Shown: piece after piece, positions 1 to 10,446 of the stretch
How the letters are laid out: every line of letters begins with the position of its first letter
Numbering within the stretch: position 1 is the first letter of the stretch
Assembly: GCA_016868255.1 (NCBI GenBank)
Contig: VGHN01000011.1
Span: 1 to 42,049 of the forward strand
Length of the DNA: 42,049 nt
Reading direction: 5' to 3'
Source of the DNA: Betaproteobacteria bacterium
GTDB taxonomy: Bacteria; Pseudomonadota; Gammaproteobacteria; Burkholderiales; Burkholderiaceae_A
The notes under the pieces: model-generated
Databases searched by the model: none
What the model was told of the DNA's origin: nothing
What the model saw: only the letters and a program-made list of their open reading frames with translations
Program-made: the position numbers and the translations under genes

Positions 1-687
1 GGGACTGGGCCCCAGGGGCGCCGATCGGCAAAGGCGTGATAACTCTGATCCTGGCCAATCGGCGGCAAGAACAATGCGCAGCCAATTAATAGGCAGACAC
101 AGGCGATAAAAAATTTCTCGGGCCATTCCCTCATGGAGGGATTATGGGCCGCTTTGCTGGCCCACCGAATCAGGCCGGGAAAATCCTAGATTTAGTCGAG
201 CAGGAAATTCAGGAATTTTCTGGTGGCGGGGAGCGATAGGGGCACGGAAACTTGAAGTCCAAGACCCATTCGCGAACCGATTCAGGAGGTTACAAGCAGG
301 AATCGATGGTTTATTGCCACCCCCTTTTGCCATTCTGGGCGGGGACTGTGGGAACGAGTGTGGGAACAAGGGGCCGAATGGGCCTGAAATGTCTTGCACT
401 TGACAAACCTGGCGGAGAGGATGTCTGGTAAAGGCTTAGTAACTTCTTGAGAGTTATTGAGCGCTCTAGGCAGCCCTTGATCCAACCGTCCCAAGCAATC
501 TGAGCCAAAAGTCGGCATTGAGTACTTTTTCGCCTATCGTGAAATACCCCAAAAAGTTACCTTTGAGACTTATAGGTTTCACCGCTAATCACACCTTTTG
601 TGTGGTGAATGTGGGGAAGCCAATATTCATAGGGGCTGATATGAGCCTTACGCCCTAGCTTATGTACAAAAGATGCGGCCCCAATAG
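1..687. other. Left flank without a recognisable gene
   Basis: No reading frame here resembles a known protein. The short open frames are 60-85 codons, overlap on several frames and have no convincing ribosome binding sites. The stretch is visibly richer in A and T than the genes to its right. It contains the 12-base copy of the tRNA-Ser 3' end at 409-420. It probably represents degraded or foreign DNA, but nothing in it identifies the source. Confidence 0.5.
409..420. repeat. 12-bp direct repeat of the tRNA-Ser 3' end (left copy)
   Basis: CTGGCGGAGAGG at 409-420 is identical, in the same orientation, to 21061-21072. The right copy is the 3' acceptor strand, discriminator and CCA of the tRNA-Ser gene plus one flanking base. 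The match ends at both sides. The two copies bracket the catabolic island, as attachment repeats left by integration at a tRNA 3' end would. The repeat is short for an att site and no integrase gene is visible, so this stays a suggestion. Confidence 0.35.
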
Positions 688-1014
688 TCAAATGCAAAGC
701 ATGCGGAGCAGTGGACGAGCACCCTTCGCATGTACGCATTTCCTACCTTGGATGCGATGCCGGTCTGGAGCTCAACAGACTGGCTCAAAGATTTAAAAAT
801 GCCCACGCTTGTGATCGTTGACGATAAAAACAGGTCCACAAGGCCTTCGGTCTCTGTCGTGCTCTGGGAGGGAATTCCCGGCAGTGAGTTCTGCATTCTT
901 CGGGGCTGTGCCCACGGCGCCCACCTTGAAAAACCGGATCTCTTCAATCTGGTTGTTGGTAATTTCCTGAGCACTGCCCTGCGTGCGCACCGTACCCTGC
1001 CGGCAGCCGCCTGA
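688..1014 (+). pseudogene. Alpha/beta-hydrolase C-terminal remnant
   Basis: The frame is open from 688 (stop at 685-687) to the TGA at 1012-1014; the first ATG is at 730. The peptide carries the C-terminal third of an alpha/beta-hydrolase of the enol-lactonase/haloperoxidase type: a WLKDLKMPTLVIV segment (the strand entering the catalytic acid region), an EGIPGSEF segment, and GCAHGAHLEKPDLFNLVVGNFL-like sequence around the catalytic histidine. The N-terminal lid, the nucleophile elbow (GxSxG) and most of the fold are absent, so it cannot be a working hydrolase. It may be the surviving end of a gene cut by insertion or deletion near 690-750. No obvious link to phosphonate metabolism. Confidence 0.55.
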
Positions 1015-1081
1015 CACTCTGCCTGCGGGGGGCATCACAATATCCCTGCCCGAGAGCAGGATTTGGCGCTTCGGACCTTAG

Positions 1082-3999
<2,918 letters not shown>

Positions 4000-4064
4000 G
4001 GGCGTTCTATCGTTGAGGTGATGGCGTAGGTCATGGTGAACATTTCAGCGGCGTGGCCGTTCAT

Positions 4065-5516
4065 TTAGTCCCAGGGCATCGAATAGGTCTTGATGTTGGT
4101 AAAACTCTTAATCGCTTCCTGTACGCCTTCCTTATAACCCAGGCCGCTATCCTTGATGCCACCAAAGGGTGTGGCCTCAAGCCGATACCCGGGAACTTCC
4201 CATACGTTGACACTGCCCACATGGGCACCTTTTATGAACCGCACGATGTCTTCGTAGCGGTCGGTACAGATCCCCGAGGAGAGCCCGTAGGCTGTGCCGT
4301 TCACTATCCTGATGGCCGTCTCGAGGTTCGGAAAAGAAATAACCGGCGAGACCGGGCCAAAGGTCTCCTGTCGAACCACTTCCATGGCTGGCTCCACCCG
4401 ATCGATCACGGTGGGCGAATAAAGCGCTCCTGAACGGATATTTCCCACCCGCAGGCGGGCACCCTTGGCCACGGCATCATTGACGACATGCTCAAAACGG
4501 ATCGCGGCCTCTTCGTCAATCACCGTGCCCATGTCCACCGAAGGATCCAGGGGATCGCCGTAGCGCCAGGCCTTGGTCTTTTCCACGAGGGCATCGGTAA
4601 AAGGTTCGAGAATTTTCTCGTGAACCAGAATGCGTTTCACCGCAGTGCATCTCTGTCCGGAATTCTTGTAAGAGCCGTTTGCGGCAAGGTCCGCCGCCTT
4701 GCCAATGTCGGCATCGTCCATGACCACGAGTGGGTCATTGCCACCGAGTTCCAGAATCTGGCGCTTATAGACCGCCTTCTGGGCAATGTATTTGCCAATG
4801 GCCACGCCACCCGTGAAGGTCACCAGATCCACCTGGGCGTGGGTCAGCAGTTCATCGGCAATCTCGGCGGGGTCGCCCGTCAGCACCGAGAGCATGGGCG
4901 GCGGAAGCCCTGCCTCGTAGAGCACATCGGCAAGCCTATAGGCGGTGAGCGGCGTTTTCTCGGAGGGCTTTAAGACCATGCGGTTATTGGTTGCAATCGA
5001 CGGGGCCACCTTGTGAATCACCTGGTTGAGCGGGTGATTAAAGGGGGTGATTGCGGTGATCACGCCCAGAAGCGGCTCGCGCACCGTATAGACTTTTCGG
5101 GCCTTGCCGTGGTGGGTGAGATCGCACGAGAAAATCTGGCCATCATCCACAAGCGCCTGATTGGCTGCAAAAAGCAACACATCCGATGCGCGGCCTACTT
5201 CGTACATGGAGTCCTTCATGCACAGGCCACTCTCAAGGGTGATCAGCCTGGCGATCTCTTCCTTTCGCGAGGCAATGATGTCGCCTGCCCGGGTGAGAAT
5301 CTTGAAGCGTTCATAACGCGTAAGCGTGGGCTTGTAGTCATAGCCGGCCCGGATCGCCCGACGGACATCGTCAAGGCTCGCCTTGGGCACCGTGGCGACG
5401 ACCTCCTTCGTGTAGGGATAGCACACATCGATGGTGCGGTCCGAGAAGACCTTCTCTCCCGCAATGCGCATGGCCTCCCGCAGAGGTTTTCCAATGACAC
5501 TTTCCCTTGAGTTCAT
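4065..5516 (-). CDS. phnY: Phosphonoacetaldehyde dehydrogenase
   Basis: This 483-residue NAD-dependent aldehyde dehydrogenase should oxidise phosphonoacetaldehyde, made by PhnW, to phosphonoacetate, the substrate of PhnA. The core motifs are present: LVTFTGG in the cofactor fold, Glu256 in LELGGND (Asn where most family members have Lys), and catalytic Cys290 in NSGQRCTA. Arg289 next to the cysteine, Arg109 and His161 fit the phosphonate-binding residues I recall for the S. meliloti enzyme. The start at 5516 has AAGGAA five bases upstream. It lies 75 bases after phnR in the same orientation. Assignment over a generic aldehyde dehydrogenase rests on these residues plus the presence of phnW and phnA in the window. 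Confidence 0.88.
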   Translation of the reverse strand: MNSRESVIGKPLREAMRIAGEKVFSDRTIDVCYPYTKEVVATVPKASLDDVRRAIRAGYDYKPTLTRYERFKILTRAGDIIASRKEEIARLITLESGLCMKDSMYEVGRASDVLLFAANQALVDDGQIFSCDLTHHGKARKVYTVREPLLGVITAITPFNHPLNQVIHKVAPSIATNNRMVLKPSEKTPLTAYRLADVLYEAGLPPPMLSVLTGDPAEIADELLTHAQVDLVTFTGGVAIGKYIAQKAVYKRQILELGGNDPLVVMDDADIGKAADLAANGSYKNSGQRCTAVKRILVHEKILEPFTDALVEKTKAWRYGDPLDPSVDMGTVIDEEAAIRFEHVVNDAVAKGARLRVGNIRSGALYSPTVIDRVEPAMEVVRQETFGPVSPVISFPNLETAIRIVNGTAYGLSSGICTDRYEDIVRFIKGAHVGSVNVWEVPGYRLEATPFGGIKDSGLGYKEGVQEAIKSFTNIKTYSMPWD

Positions 5517-5591
5517 AACGATTTCCTTTGGTGATTCTGTTTTCCGTGAAGAGTCTGTTTGCGGTGATTCTCTGGCGTTTTGTTTTTTTCG

Positions 5592-6371
5592 TCAGTCGGA
5601 TTTATGGTGCAATTTTTCTTTTGCCGTACCTGCAGTGGGTCCCGCAGAGCCGATGCGCGCCTCATGCAGGCGAAGCCGGCTCGTCATCACATGATCAAAG
5701 AGCAGTTGTTGTGCTTTTGCGGGATTGCGCTCGGCGATCGCATTGACAATATTTTCGTGATCCGCCGTGGAAATGCGGATATTTTCGGTATTCCGAAGGA
5801 GCGTCTCCTGCCGAAACAGGTTGAGCTCGTTGACCGCACGCCGATAGGCCTCGATCAGCGAGGGGTTGCGGGTCGCCTGGGCAAGCACGTCATGGAATTC
5901 CAGATTTAAAAGAAAATAGGCTGACGGATCGGATCGCACGGCGGGCGACTTCATTTTCTTGATCACACTGCCAAGCTTGGTAAGCTCTGCAGACGTAATC
6001 CGCTCGGCCGAGAGTCTGCCGATCATGCCATCGAGCGCGGCACGCACCTCAAAGATCTGATCGGCCTCCTGAAGGCTGATATGTCGCACACAGACGCCGC
6101 GGTTTTTTTCGTTAACAATGAGGCCCGCCTGCCCCAGGGCCCGAAACGCCTCGCGCACCGGCCCCCGCGATACGCCAAGGTGTTCCGCCACCTCAGCCTC
6201 GGTAAGCCTCACCCCCGCGGCAAGCTCTCCGGAGATGATCTTTCGCTTTAATTCCTGCTCCACGAGCGCGCTTAGCGAGTGTTGCTGTAAAAGCCGAATC
6301 GCCTGCTCGTGCGGCGCAAGCGGCCGTCGGCTGATGGTGGTGGATGCAATATCCAGTGCGGCTCGTCTCAT
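5592..6371 (-). CDS. phnR: GntR-family (FCD) phosphonate regulator
   Basis: This 259-residue regulator has an N-terminal winged helix (about residues 30-100, with the recognition motif LTEAEVAEHLGVSRGPVREA) and a C-terminal helical FCD ligand-binding domain (about 105-235; the metal-binding pattern DxxFH is changed to NLEFH, with a later DHENIVNAI). It matches the GntR proteins linked to phosphonate use in Burkholderiales. The start at 6371 overlaps the stop of a 30-codon ORF by ATGA and has AGGAGA at 6385-6380. It probably controls both divergent units through the palindrome at 10302-10334. The effector is unknown; AEP or phosphonoacetaldehyde would be natural candidates. Confidence 0.85.
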   Translation of the reverse strand: MRRAALDIASTTISRRPLAPHEQAIRLLQQHSLSALVEQELKRKIISGELAAGVRLTEAEVAEHLGVSRGPVREAFRALGQAGLIVNEKNRGVCVRHISLQEADQIFEVRAALDGMIGRLSAERITSAELTKLGSVIKKMKSPAVRSDPSAYFLLNLEFHDVLAQATRNPSLIEAYRRAVNELNLFRQETLLRNTENIRISTADHENIVNAIAERNPAKAQQLLFDHVMTSRLRLHEARIGSAGPTAGTAKEKLHHKSD

Positions 6372-6460
6372 GGGGTGTTTCTCCTATGCAGGGAACTCAC
6401 TTGGGCGCTCAGTTGTAAGCTCGCTTGAAAACTCACTTGGGAACTCGGTTGGGTCGTCAT
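6368..6460 (-). CDS. Possible 30-residue leader peptide made of Q-x-S-x repeats
   Basis: An ATG at 6460-6458 directly follows the TAA of the upstream flavoprotein gene (TAAATG), and the frame stops with a TGA at 6370-6368 that overlaps the phnR start (ATGA). The peptide of 30 residues contains five tetrapeptide units of form Gln-x-Ser-x (QPSS, QVSF, QASL, QLSA, QVSS; residues 4-23) and a basic tail (HRRNTP). Five 12-base units keep the frame open. There is no clear ribosome binding site, so translation would depend on coupling to the upstream stop. It could be a coupling device for phnR, or only a tandem repeat that happens to be open. No homologue is known to me. Confidence 0.35.
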   Translation of the reverse strand: MTTQPSSQVSFQASLQLSAQVSSLHRRNTP

Positions 6461-6462
6461 TT
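6391..6462. repeat. Six tandem 12-bp repeats upstream of phnR
   Basis: Six head-to-tail 12-base units fill the gap between the flavoprotein gene and phnR: 6391-6402, 6403-6414, 6415-6426, 6427-6438, 6439-6450 and 6451-6462. The plus-strand consensus is GGGAACTCACTT; the unit starting at 6391 is exact, while those at 6415 and 6451 diverge most. The array begins in the stop codon of the upstream gene and ends just before the phnR ribosome binding site. Confidence 0.8.
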
Positions 6463-8872
6463 AGGCACCCAGGTCGTGCAAGGTCACCGGCACGCGTTCT
6501 CCCCAGAGATCGGCACTTCCTGCAACGGCGTTCATGGGCATCTGCGCGTACTTGCCACGGACATAGGCAAGCCCCACGCAGGCGCCCGCCTCGTGGCCCC
6601 AGCCTGCCGATGTGATCTCACCCACAGGGTCATCGCCAAGCCACAGCGTCTCTCCGCCCCAGAGGTACGTCTCGGGCTGGTCTGCCGTAATGCGCACGAG
6701 TTTTTTCTCAAGTGGCCTTCCCTTGCGTTCAAGAAGAGCTTTTTTGCCAATAAAGTCCATGGGCTTATCAAGCCGTACCCCTGTCCATAACCCCGATTCG
6801 TAAGGCGTCTCATCGGGACCAAGCTCGGCGCCCCAGGCCCTTCGGGCCCGCTCGGTGCGCAAAGCATCGATGGCGTAGTAGCCCGCATTTTTTAGCCCGA
6901 GATCACTGCCTGCCTCGGAAAGACTCAGATACACATGCCGGGCCATCTCGACGGGCACATAAAGCTCGTAGCCCGGCCCGCCGACATAGCTCATGCGGGC
7001 GCAACGCACTCGCGCAAGCCCAAGATCGATCTCCTTTGTCCAGGAAAAGGCAAGCGCCGCAGAATCCAGTGCATCGGGCGAGAGCCGGCCAAGCAATGTC
7101 TGGGCCCGGGGTCCCATGACTGAAAGCACACAAAGAGATGTGCTGTTATCGACGACCCAGACCTCTTCGTCGGGGCCAATCTGGCGCGTGATCCAGTCCA
7201 TGTCCCGCGTTGCCTGGCCCGAGCCGGTGATCAGCTGAAAAAGCCTTGCACCGAGCCGAATCAGGGTGACATCGGCCTCGAATCCGCCTCGGCGATTGAG
7301 CAAAGGCGTATAGACCATCTTGCCCGCCGGCACATCGACATCGTTGGCACAGATCCGCTGAAGAAACGCAAGGGCATGCCGCCCCTGAATCAGCAGTTTG
7401 GAAAAAGAGCTCTGATCGTAGAGGGCAACAGCCTGCCGTGTCGCCGCCTGTTCGGCACACATCCAGGCAAGCCATCCGGGCCGATCCAGCGTGTGGGCCG
7501 CGGGGGCAGCGCCTGCCGGGCGGAAATAATTTGCACGCTCCCAGCCATTTTTGCTTCCGAACTCGGCACCCTCTTTGCGCAAGAAATCATAAAGCGGCGA
7601 TGTCCTCAGCGGCCGTGCAGTCTCAAGCTCCTGCCGCGGCCAGCGCATGGCGTAATGCAACCCGAGCGTCTCTGCCGTACGTTCGGAGAGCGCGCGCCGG
7701 TTGGCCTGAAAATTTCCGAACCTGCGGATGTCCACATCCCAGACATCGACACTGGGCTCTCCGCCCACGATCCATTCGGCAATCAGCCGGCCTGCGCCAC
7801 CGGAATTGGCAATGCCTGCGGAATTAAATCCCGCGCAGACGAAATAATTCTTCAGCCCCGGTGCCTCGCCCAGAATGAAGTTTCCATCGGGTGTGAAACT
7901 CTCCGGGCCGTTGAGCAGCATCTTGATCTTTGCCGTCTCAAGGCAGGGTGCCCGGCGGATGGCATTGACCATCAGAATCTCAAACTGATCCCAGTCTTCA
8001 TCGAGCAGTTGGAACTGGAATGTCGACGGAATGGGATCCATCTTCCAGGGCTTGGCCTTGGGCTCAAAGCCACCCATCACGAGTCCGCCTACTTCTTCCT
8101 TGAAATAGATGTATCCGTCGGGATCCCTCACCACCGGCCACATCGGACCGATGCCCTCGATTTCCGCGGTCACGATATAGAAGTGCTCCGCTGAAAAAAG
8201 CGGCACGCTCACCCCGGCAAGGGCTCCGAACTGCCGGGCCCACTGGCCTGCGCAGTTCACAACCACCTCGCAGGCAATCGGCCCCTGGCTGGTCTGGACA
8301 CCGCGGACTTCACCCTCGTGCAGGGTGACGCCAGTGACTTCGATATTTTCAATAATCCGCACGCCATGATTGCGCGCACCACGGGCTAGCGAATTGGTGA
8401 TGTCGGTGGGATTGACCTTGCCGTCTCCCGGTATACAGATGCCGCCTTGCAGATCATCGACCCGGAGCAGTGGGACCCGGCGGGCGACCTCTGCAGGTGA
8501 AATCTCGTGGACTTCGACATCAAAGCTTCTGGCCAGAGAGATCTGTCGGCGGAGCACCTTCATGCGCTCTCTGGTCTGGGCGACATTGACGCTTCCACAC
8601 TCGCGCCAGCCGGTGGCAAGGCCGGTTTCTTTTTCCAGTGTGGCGTAGAGCTCGATGCCGTACTTGCTCATGCGTGTCATGGTGCGGTTTGGACGCATCT
8701 GGCCCACAAGGCCTGCGGCATGCCAGGTTGTGCCGCAGGTGAGCGTGCCCTGCTCGAGAAGCACCACATCGCGCTTGCCCATCTTGGCCAGGTGATAGGC
8801 AACCGAACATCCGGCAATGCCACCGCCAACGATTACGATTTCTGCCTGCGAGGGGATGTTCTTTTCAGTCAT
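6461..8872 (-). CDS. FAD-dependent dehydrogenase with GcvT domain (dimethylglycine/sarcosine dehydrogenase type)
   Basis: This 803-residue flavoprotein has an N-terminal DAO fold (about 1-370) with the dinucleotide motif VGGGIAGCS (residues 15-23) and TTWHAAGL, whose His51 is the residue that bonds FAD covalently in dimethylglycine and sarcosine dehydrogenases. A linker FAO_M domain (about 375-435) and aminomethyltransferase domains GcvT and GcvT_C (about 440-800) follow, the part that passes a one-carbon unit to tetrahydrofolate. The family removes N-methyl groups from dimethylglycine, sarcosine and related amines. It starts three bases after the EamA gene and ends at the 12-bp repeat array. 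In this operon it may demethylate N-methylated glycine or aminophosphonate. The exact substrate cannot be read from sequence. Confidence 0.85.
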   Translation of the reverse strand: MTEKNIPSQAEIVIVGGGIAGCSVAYHLAKMGKRDVVLLEQGTLTCGTTWHAAGLVGQMRPNRTMTRMSKYGIELYATLEKETGLATGWRECGSVNVAQTRERMKVLRRQISLARSFDVEVHEISPAEVARRVPLLRVDDLQGGICIPGDGKVNPTDITNSLARGARNHGVRIIENIEVTGVTLHEGEVRGVQTSQGPIACEVVVNCAGQWARQFGALAGVSVPLFSAEHFYIVTAEIEGIGPMWPVVRDPDGYIYFKEEVGGLVMGGFEPKAKPWKMDPIPSTFQFQLLDEDWDQFEILMVNAIRRAPCLETAKIKMLLNGPESFTPDGNFILGEAPGLKNYFVCAGFNSAGIANSGGAGRLIAEWIVGGEPSVDVWDVDIRRFGNFQANRRALSERTAETLGLHYAMRWPRQELETARPLRTSPLYDFLRKEGAEFGSKNGWERANYFRPAGAAPAAHTLDRPGWLAWMCAEQAATRQAVALYDQSSFSKLLIQGRHALAFLQRICANDVDVPAGKMVYTPLLNRRGGFEADVTLIRLGARLFQLITGSGQATRDMDWITRQIGPDEEVWVVDNSTSLCVLSVMGPRAQTLLGRLSPDALDSAALAFSWTKEIDLGLARVRCARMSYVGGPGYELYVPVEMARHVYLSLSEAGSDLGLKNAGYYAIDALRTERARRAWGAELGPDETPYESGLWTGVRLDKPMDFIGKKALLERKGRPLEKKLVRITADQPETYLWGGETLWLGDDPVGEITSAGWGHEAGACVGLAYVRGKYAQMPMNAVAGSADLWGERVPVTLHDLGA

Positions 8873-8875
8873 GCA

Positions 8876-9712
8876 TCAGCCCATTCTGAGGGCGACCACA
8901 CCCGTGACGATCGCCAGAATTCCGATTCCGCGCTGTAGAGTCCAGAGCTCATTTAGAAGCCGGTGGCCAAGAATCGCCGCAAAGAGCACCGAGGTCTCGC
9001 GCAGGGCCGCCACCGATGCAACAGGCGCCACCGTCATGGCCCATAGCGCAATCGAATAGGAGCCCGCCGAGGCCACGGCCCCCACCGATGCAACCTGCCA
9101 GCGCCTGCGCACGTAATCCCAGAAATCGCCACTGCGTTTCGCAAGCACAAGGAGCCCGAATGTCCAGCCATCAAGCGCAAAAAGCAGTGCGATGTACTGG
9201 CCCGCATGGCCGGAGAGCCGCACGCCCTTGGCATCGACCACGGTGTAGATCGCAATCAGCACTGCATTGCCGAGTGCGAAATAGACAGCGTGCCGATAGC
9301 GAACAAGGCCTGCGGCCACTCCCAGAAGCAGTACGCCCGAGCAGACGGCCATCACGCCAAACCAGGCAAGCAGTGAGAGGGATTCGTCCATGAAGGTAAA
9401 GGACCCCACGGCCACAAGCATCGGGGCCACGCCGCGCATCAGGGGATAGGTAAGGCTTAGCTCTCCGTGGTGATAGGCCCTCGACAAGGCGTAGTAATAG
9501 CCCACGTGAATCACGAGTGAAGCCACGACATAGGGCCAGACCTCGAGCCGCGGAAGTCCGAAAAAAATCAAAAAGGGAATGGCCAGAATCGAACACAGGA
9601 TATGAATGAGCGCGGTATCGAGGGTCTTGTCCTGGCTGGATTTCACCAGCGTGTTCCAGCCGGCATGTAAAAGGGCCCCAAGGAGCACCAGGCAAAAGAC
9701 AGTCCAGGTCAT
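8876..9712 (-). CDS. EamA/DMT-superfamily transporter
   Basis: This 278-residue, very hydrophobic protein has about ten predicted membrane helices in two five-helix EamA halves. Recognisable parts are the short first helix with LLGALLHAGWNTLVK and the conserved end of the second half, ETSVLFAAILGHRLLNE, followed by a last hydrophobic helix. Members carry small metabolites in or out across the inner membrane. It sits between the PhnZ-like gene (nine bases upstream) and the flavoprotein gene (three bases downstream), so it probably carries a substrate or product of those enzymes. Which one is unknown. Confidence 0.82.
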   Translation of the reverse strand: MTWTVFCLVLLGALLHAGWNTLVKSSQDKTLDTALIHILCSILAIPFLIFFGLPRLEVWPYVVASLVIHVGYYYALSRAYHHGELSLTYPLMRGVAPMLVAVGSFTFMDESLSLLAWFGVMAVCSGVLLLGVAAGLVRYRHAVYFALGNAVLIAIYTVVDAKGVRLSGHAGQYIALLFALDGWTFGLLVLAKRSGDFWDYVRRRWQVASVGAVASAGSYSIALWAMTVAPVASVAALRETSVLFAAILGHRLLNELWTLQRGIGILAIVTGVVALRMG

Positions 9713-9721
9713 GAACGGCGG

Positions 9722-10273
9722 CTAGGTGAACAGACAACAGCGTTGCGCGCGGCGCAGAAAATGTTCGAGGTCTGGCGTCCGCCTATTGGGGGTCTTTGCC
9801 TTGTCGTCCCAGAGCCGCACCTTGACTGCATCGGCCGCTCCCGGCTCAGATATAAATGCCTCCTGTTCTTTGGTGCTGAAAATGCCTCCCTGCAATACAA
9901 GACTGCGCTTGGAGTCTTCCGAGAGGTTGTCGTAATAGTCGGGGCGGGTGGCGCACAGATAACGCTTGGCATCGACATGCAGGCGAATGGCCGTGATCAC
10001 CTCGGGCGCAAAGAGGTGCCGAAGAAAAGGCACGGCACGGTACTGATGCAAATCATCGGTTCCCGAGAGCGTCGGGTTCGCACCAAGGTCGTGCAGAAGA
10101 TGGCCCAGATCGTGAAGCAGGGCCGCCGTCACCAGGCCGTCCGAGGCACCCGCTTCCTGGGCAAGCGTTGCCGACTGCAGGGCATGTTCGAGGTGAGAGA
10201 CCGGTTCTCCGGTGTACTGCTCGTGCCCGCGGGCGCGGAAAATCTCGGCAATGTCGGGCAGGGTAAGCGCCAT
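9722..10273 (-). CDS. PhnZ/TmpB-like HD-domain diiron oxygenase
   Basis: This 183-residue HD-domain protein belongs to the phosphonate-associated HD family that includes PhnZ. PhnZ cleaves (R)-1-hydroxy-2-aminoethylphosphonate to glycine and phosphate with O2; TmpB does the same on a trimethylammonio analogue, giving betaine. The key residues are Tyr20 and Glu23 in YTGEP (the substrate-gating pair), His30, His54-Asp55, His76, His99 with Lys103, and Asp156. They sit at PhnZ positions (Tyr24, Glu27, His34, His58, Asp59, His80, His104, Lys108, Asp161 from memory) with a constant offset of 4, then 5. It opens the leftward operon. No hydroxylase partner (PhnY* or TmpA) is present. Whether it prefers free or N-methylated amine is not decided by sequence. 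Confidence 0.82.
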   Translation of the reverse strand: MALTLPDIAEIFRARGHEQYTGEPVSHLEHALQSATLAQEAGASDGLVTAALLHDLGHLLHDLGANPTLSGTDDLHQYRAVPFLRHLFAPEVITAIRLHVDAKRYLCATRPDYYDNLSEDSKRSLVLQGGIFSTKEQEAFISEPGAADAVKVRLWDDKAKTPNRRTPDLEHFLRRAQRCCLFT

Positions 10274-10301
10274 GGGCTAAGCCTGCCTGAAACGCCCTGA
10301 A

Positions 10302-10334
10302 ATTGTCAACAATCAGCAAAAAATGATTGACAAT
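10302..10334. promoter_or_regulatory. Putative GntR-type operator between the divergent units
   Basis: The 173-base gap between the PhnZ-like gene and phnS contains ATTGTCAACAAT at 10302-10313, a palindrome with arms ATTGT/ACAAT and a two-base centre. It fits the TNGTNNACNA pattern of FCD-type GntR operators. A second half, TTGACAAT at 10327-10334, is the exact inverse of ATTGTCAA at 10302-10309, 17 bases apart. Its position suits joint control of both directions by PhnR. No convincing -35/-10 pair overlaps it; a weak TAATAT at 10395-10400 could serve the rightward unit. Confidence 0.5.
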
Positions 10335-10446
10335 AACAGTCGGCATCCCCCCCAAGGGCGGGGTATTCCCGATTTCATTTCCGCCCCAAACGCGTAATAT
10401 TTCCTTGCAAATTCCCTGTCATTTCAACTCGCAAAGGAAAACCCGC

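Noticed and set aside
710-752. IS110-family transposase fragment on the minus strand
   Set aside because: Only about a dozen residues resemble the family, no upstream or downstream part is found in any frame, and the plus strand reads as hydrolase across the same bases. Kept only as a hint in the findings.
6391-6462. CRISPR-like array
   Set aside because: Units are 12 bp, head to tail and without spacers; no cas genes are present.
10335-10446. Riboswitch upstream of phnS, or glycine riboswitch before the flavoprotein gene
   Set aside because: The 112 bases before phnS show only a weak 6-bp GC-rich inverted repeat and no known conserved core, and the gap before the flavoprotein gene is three bases.
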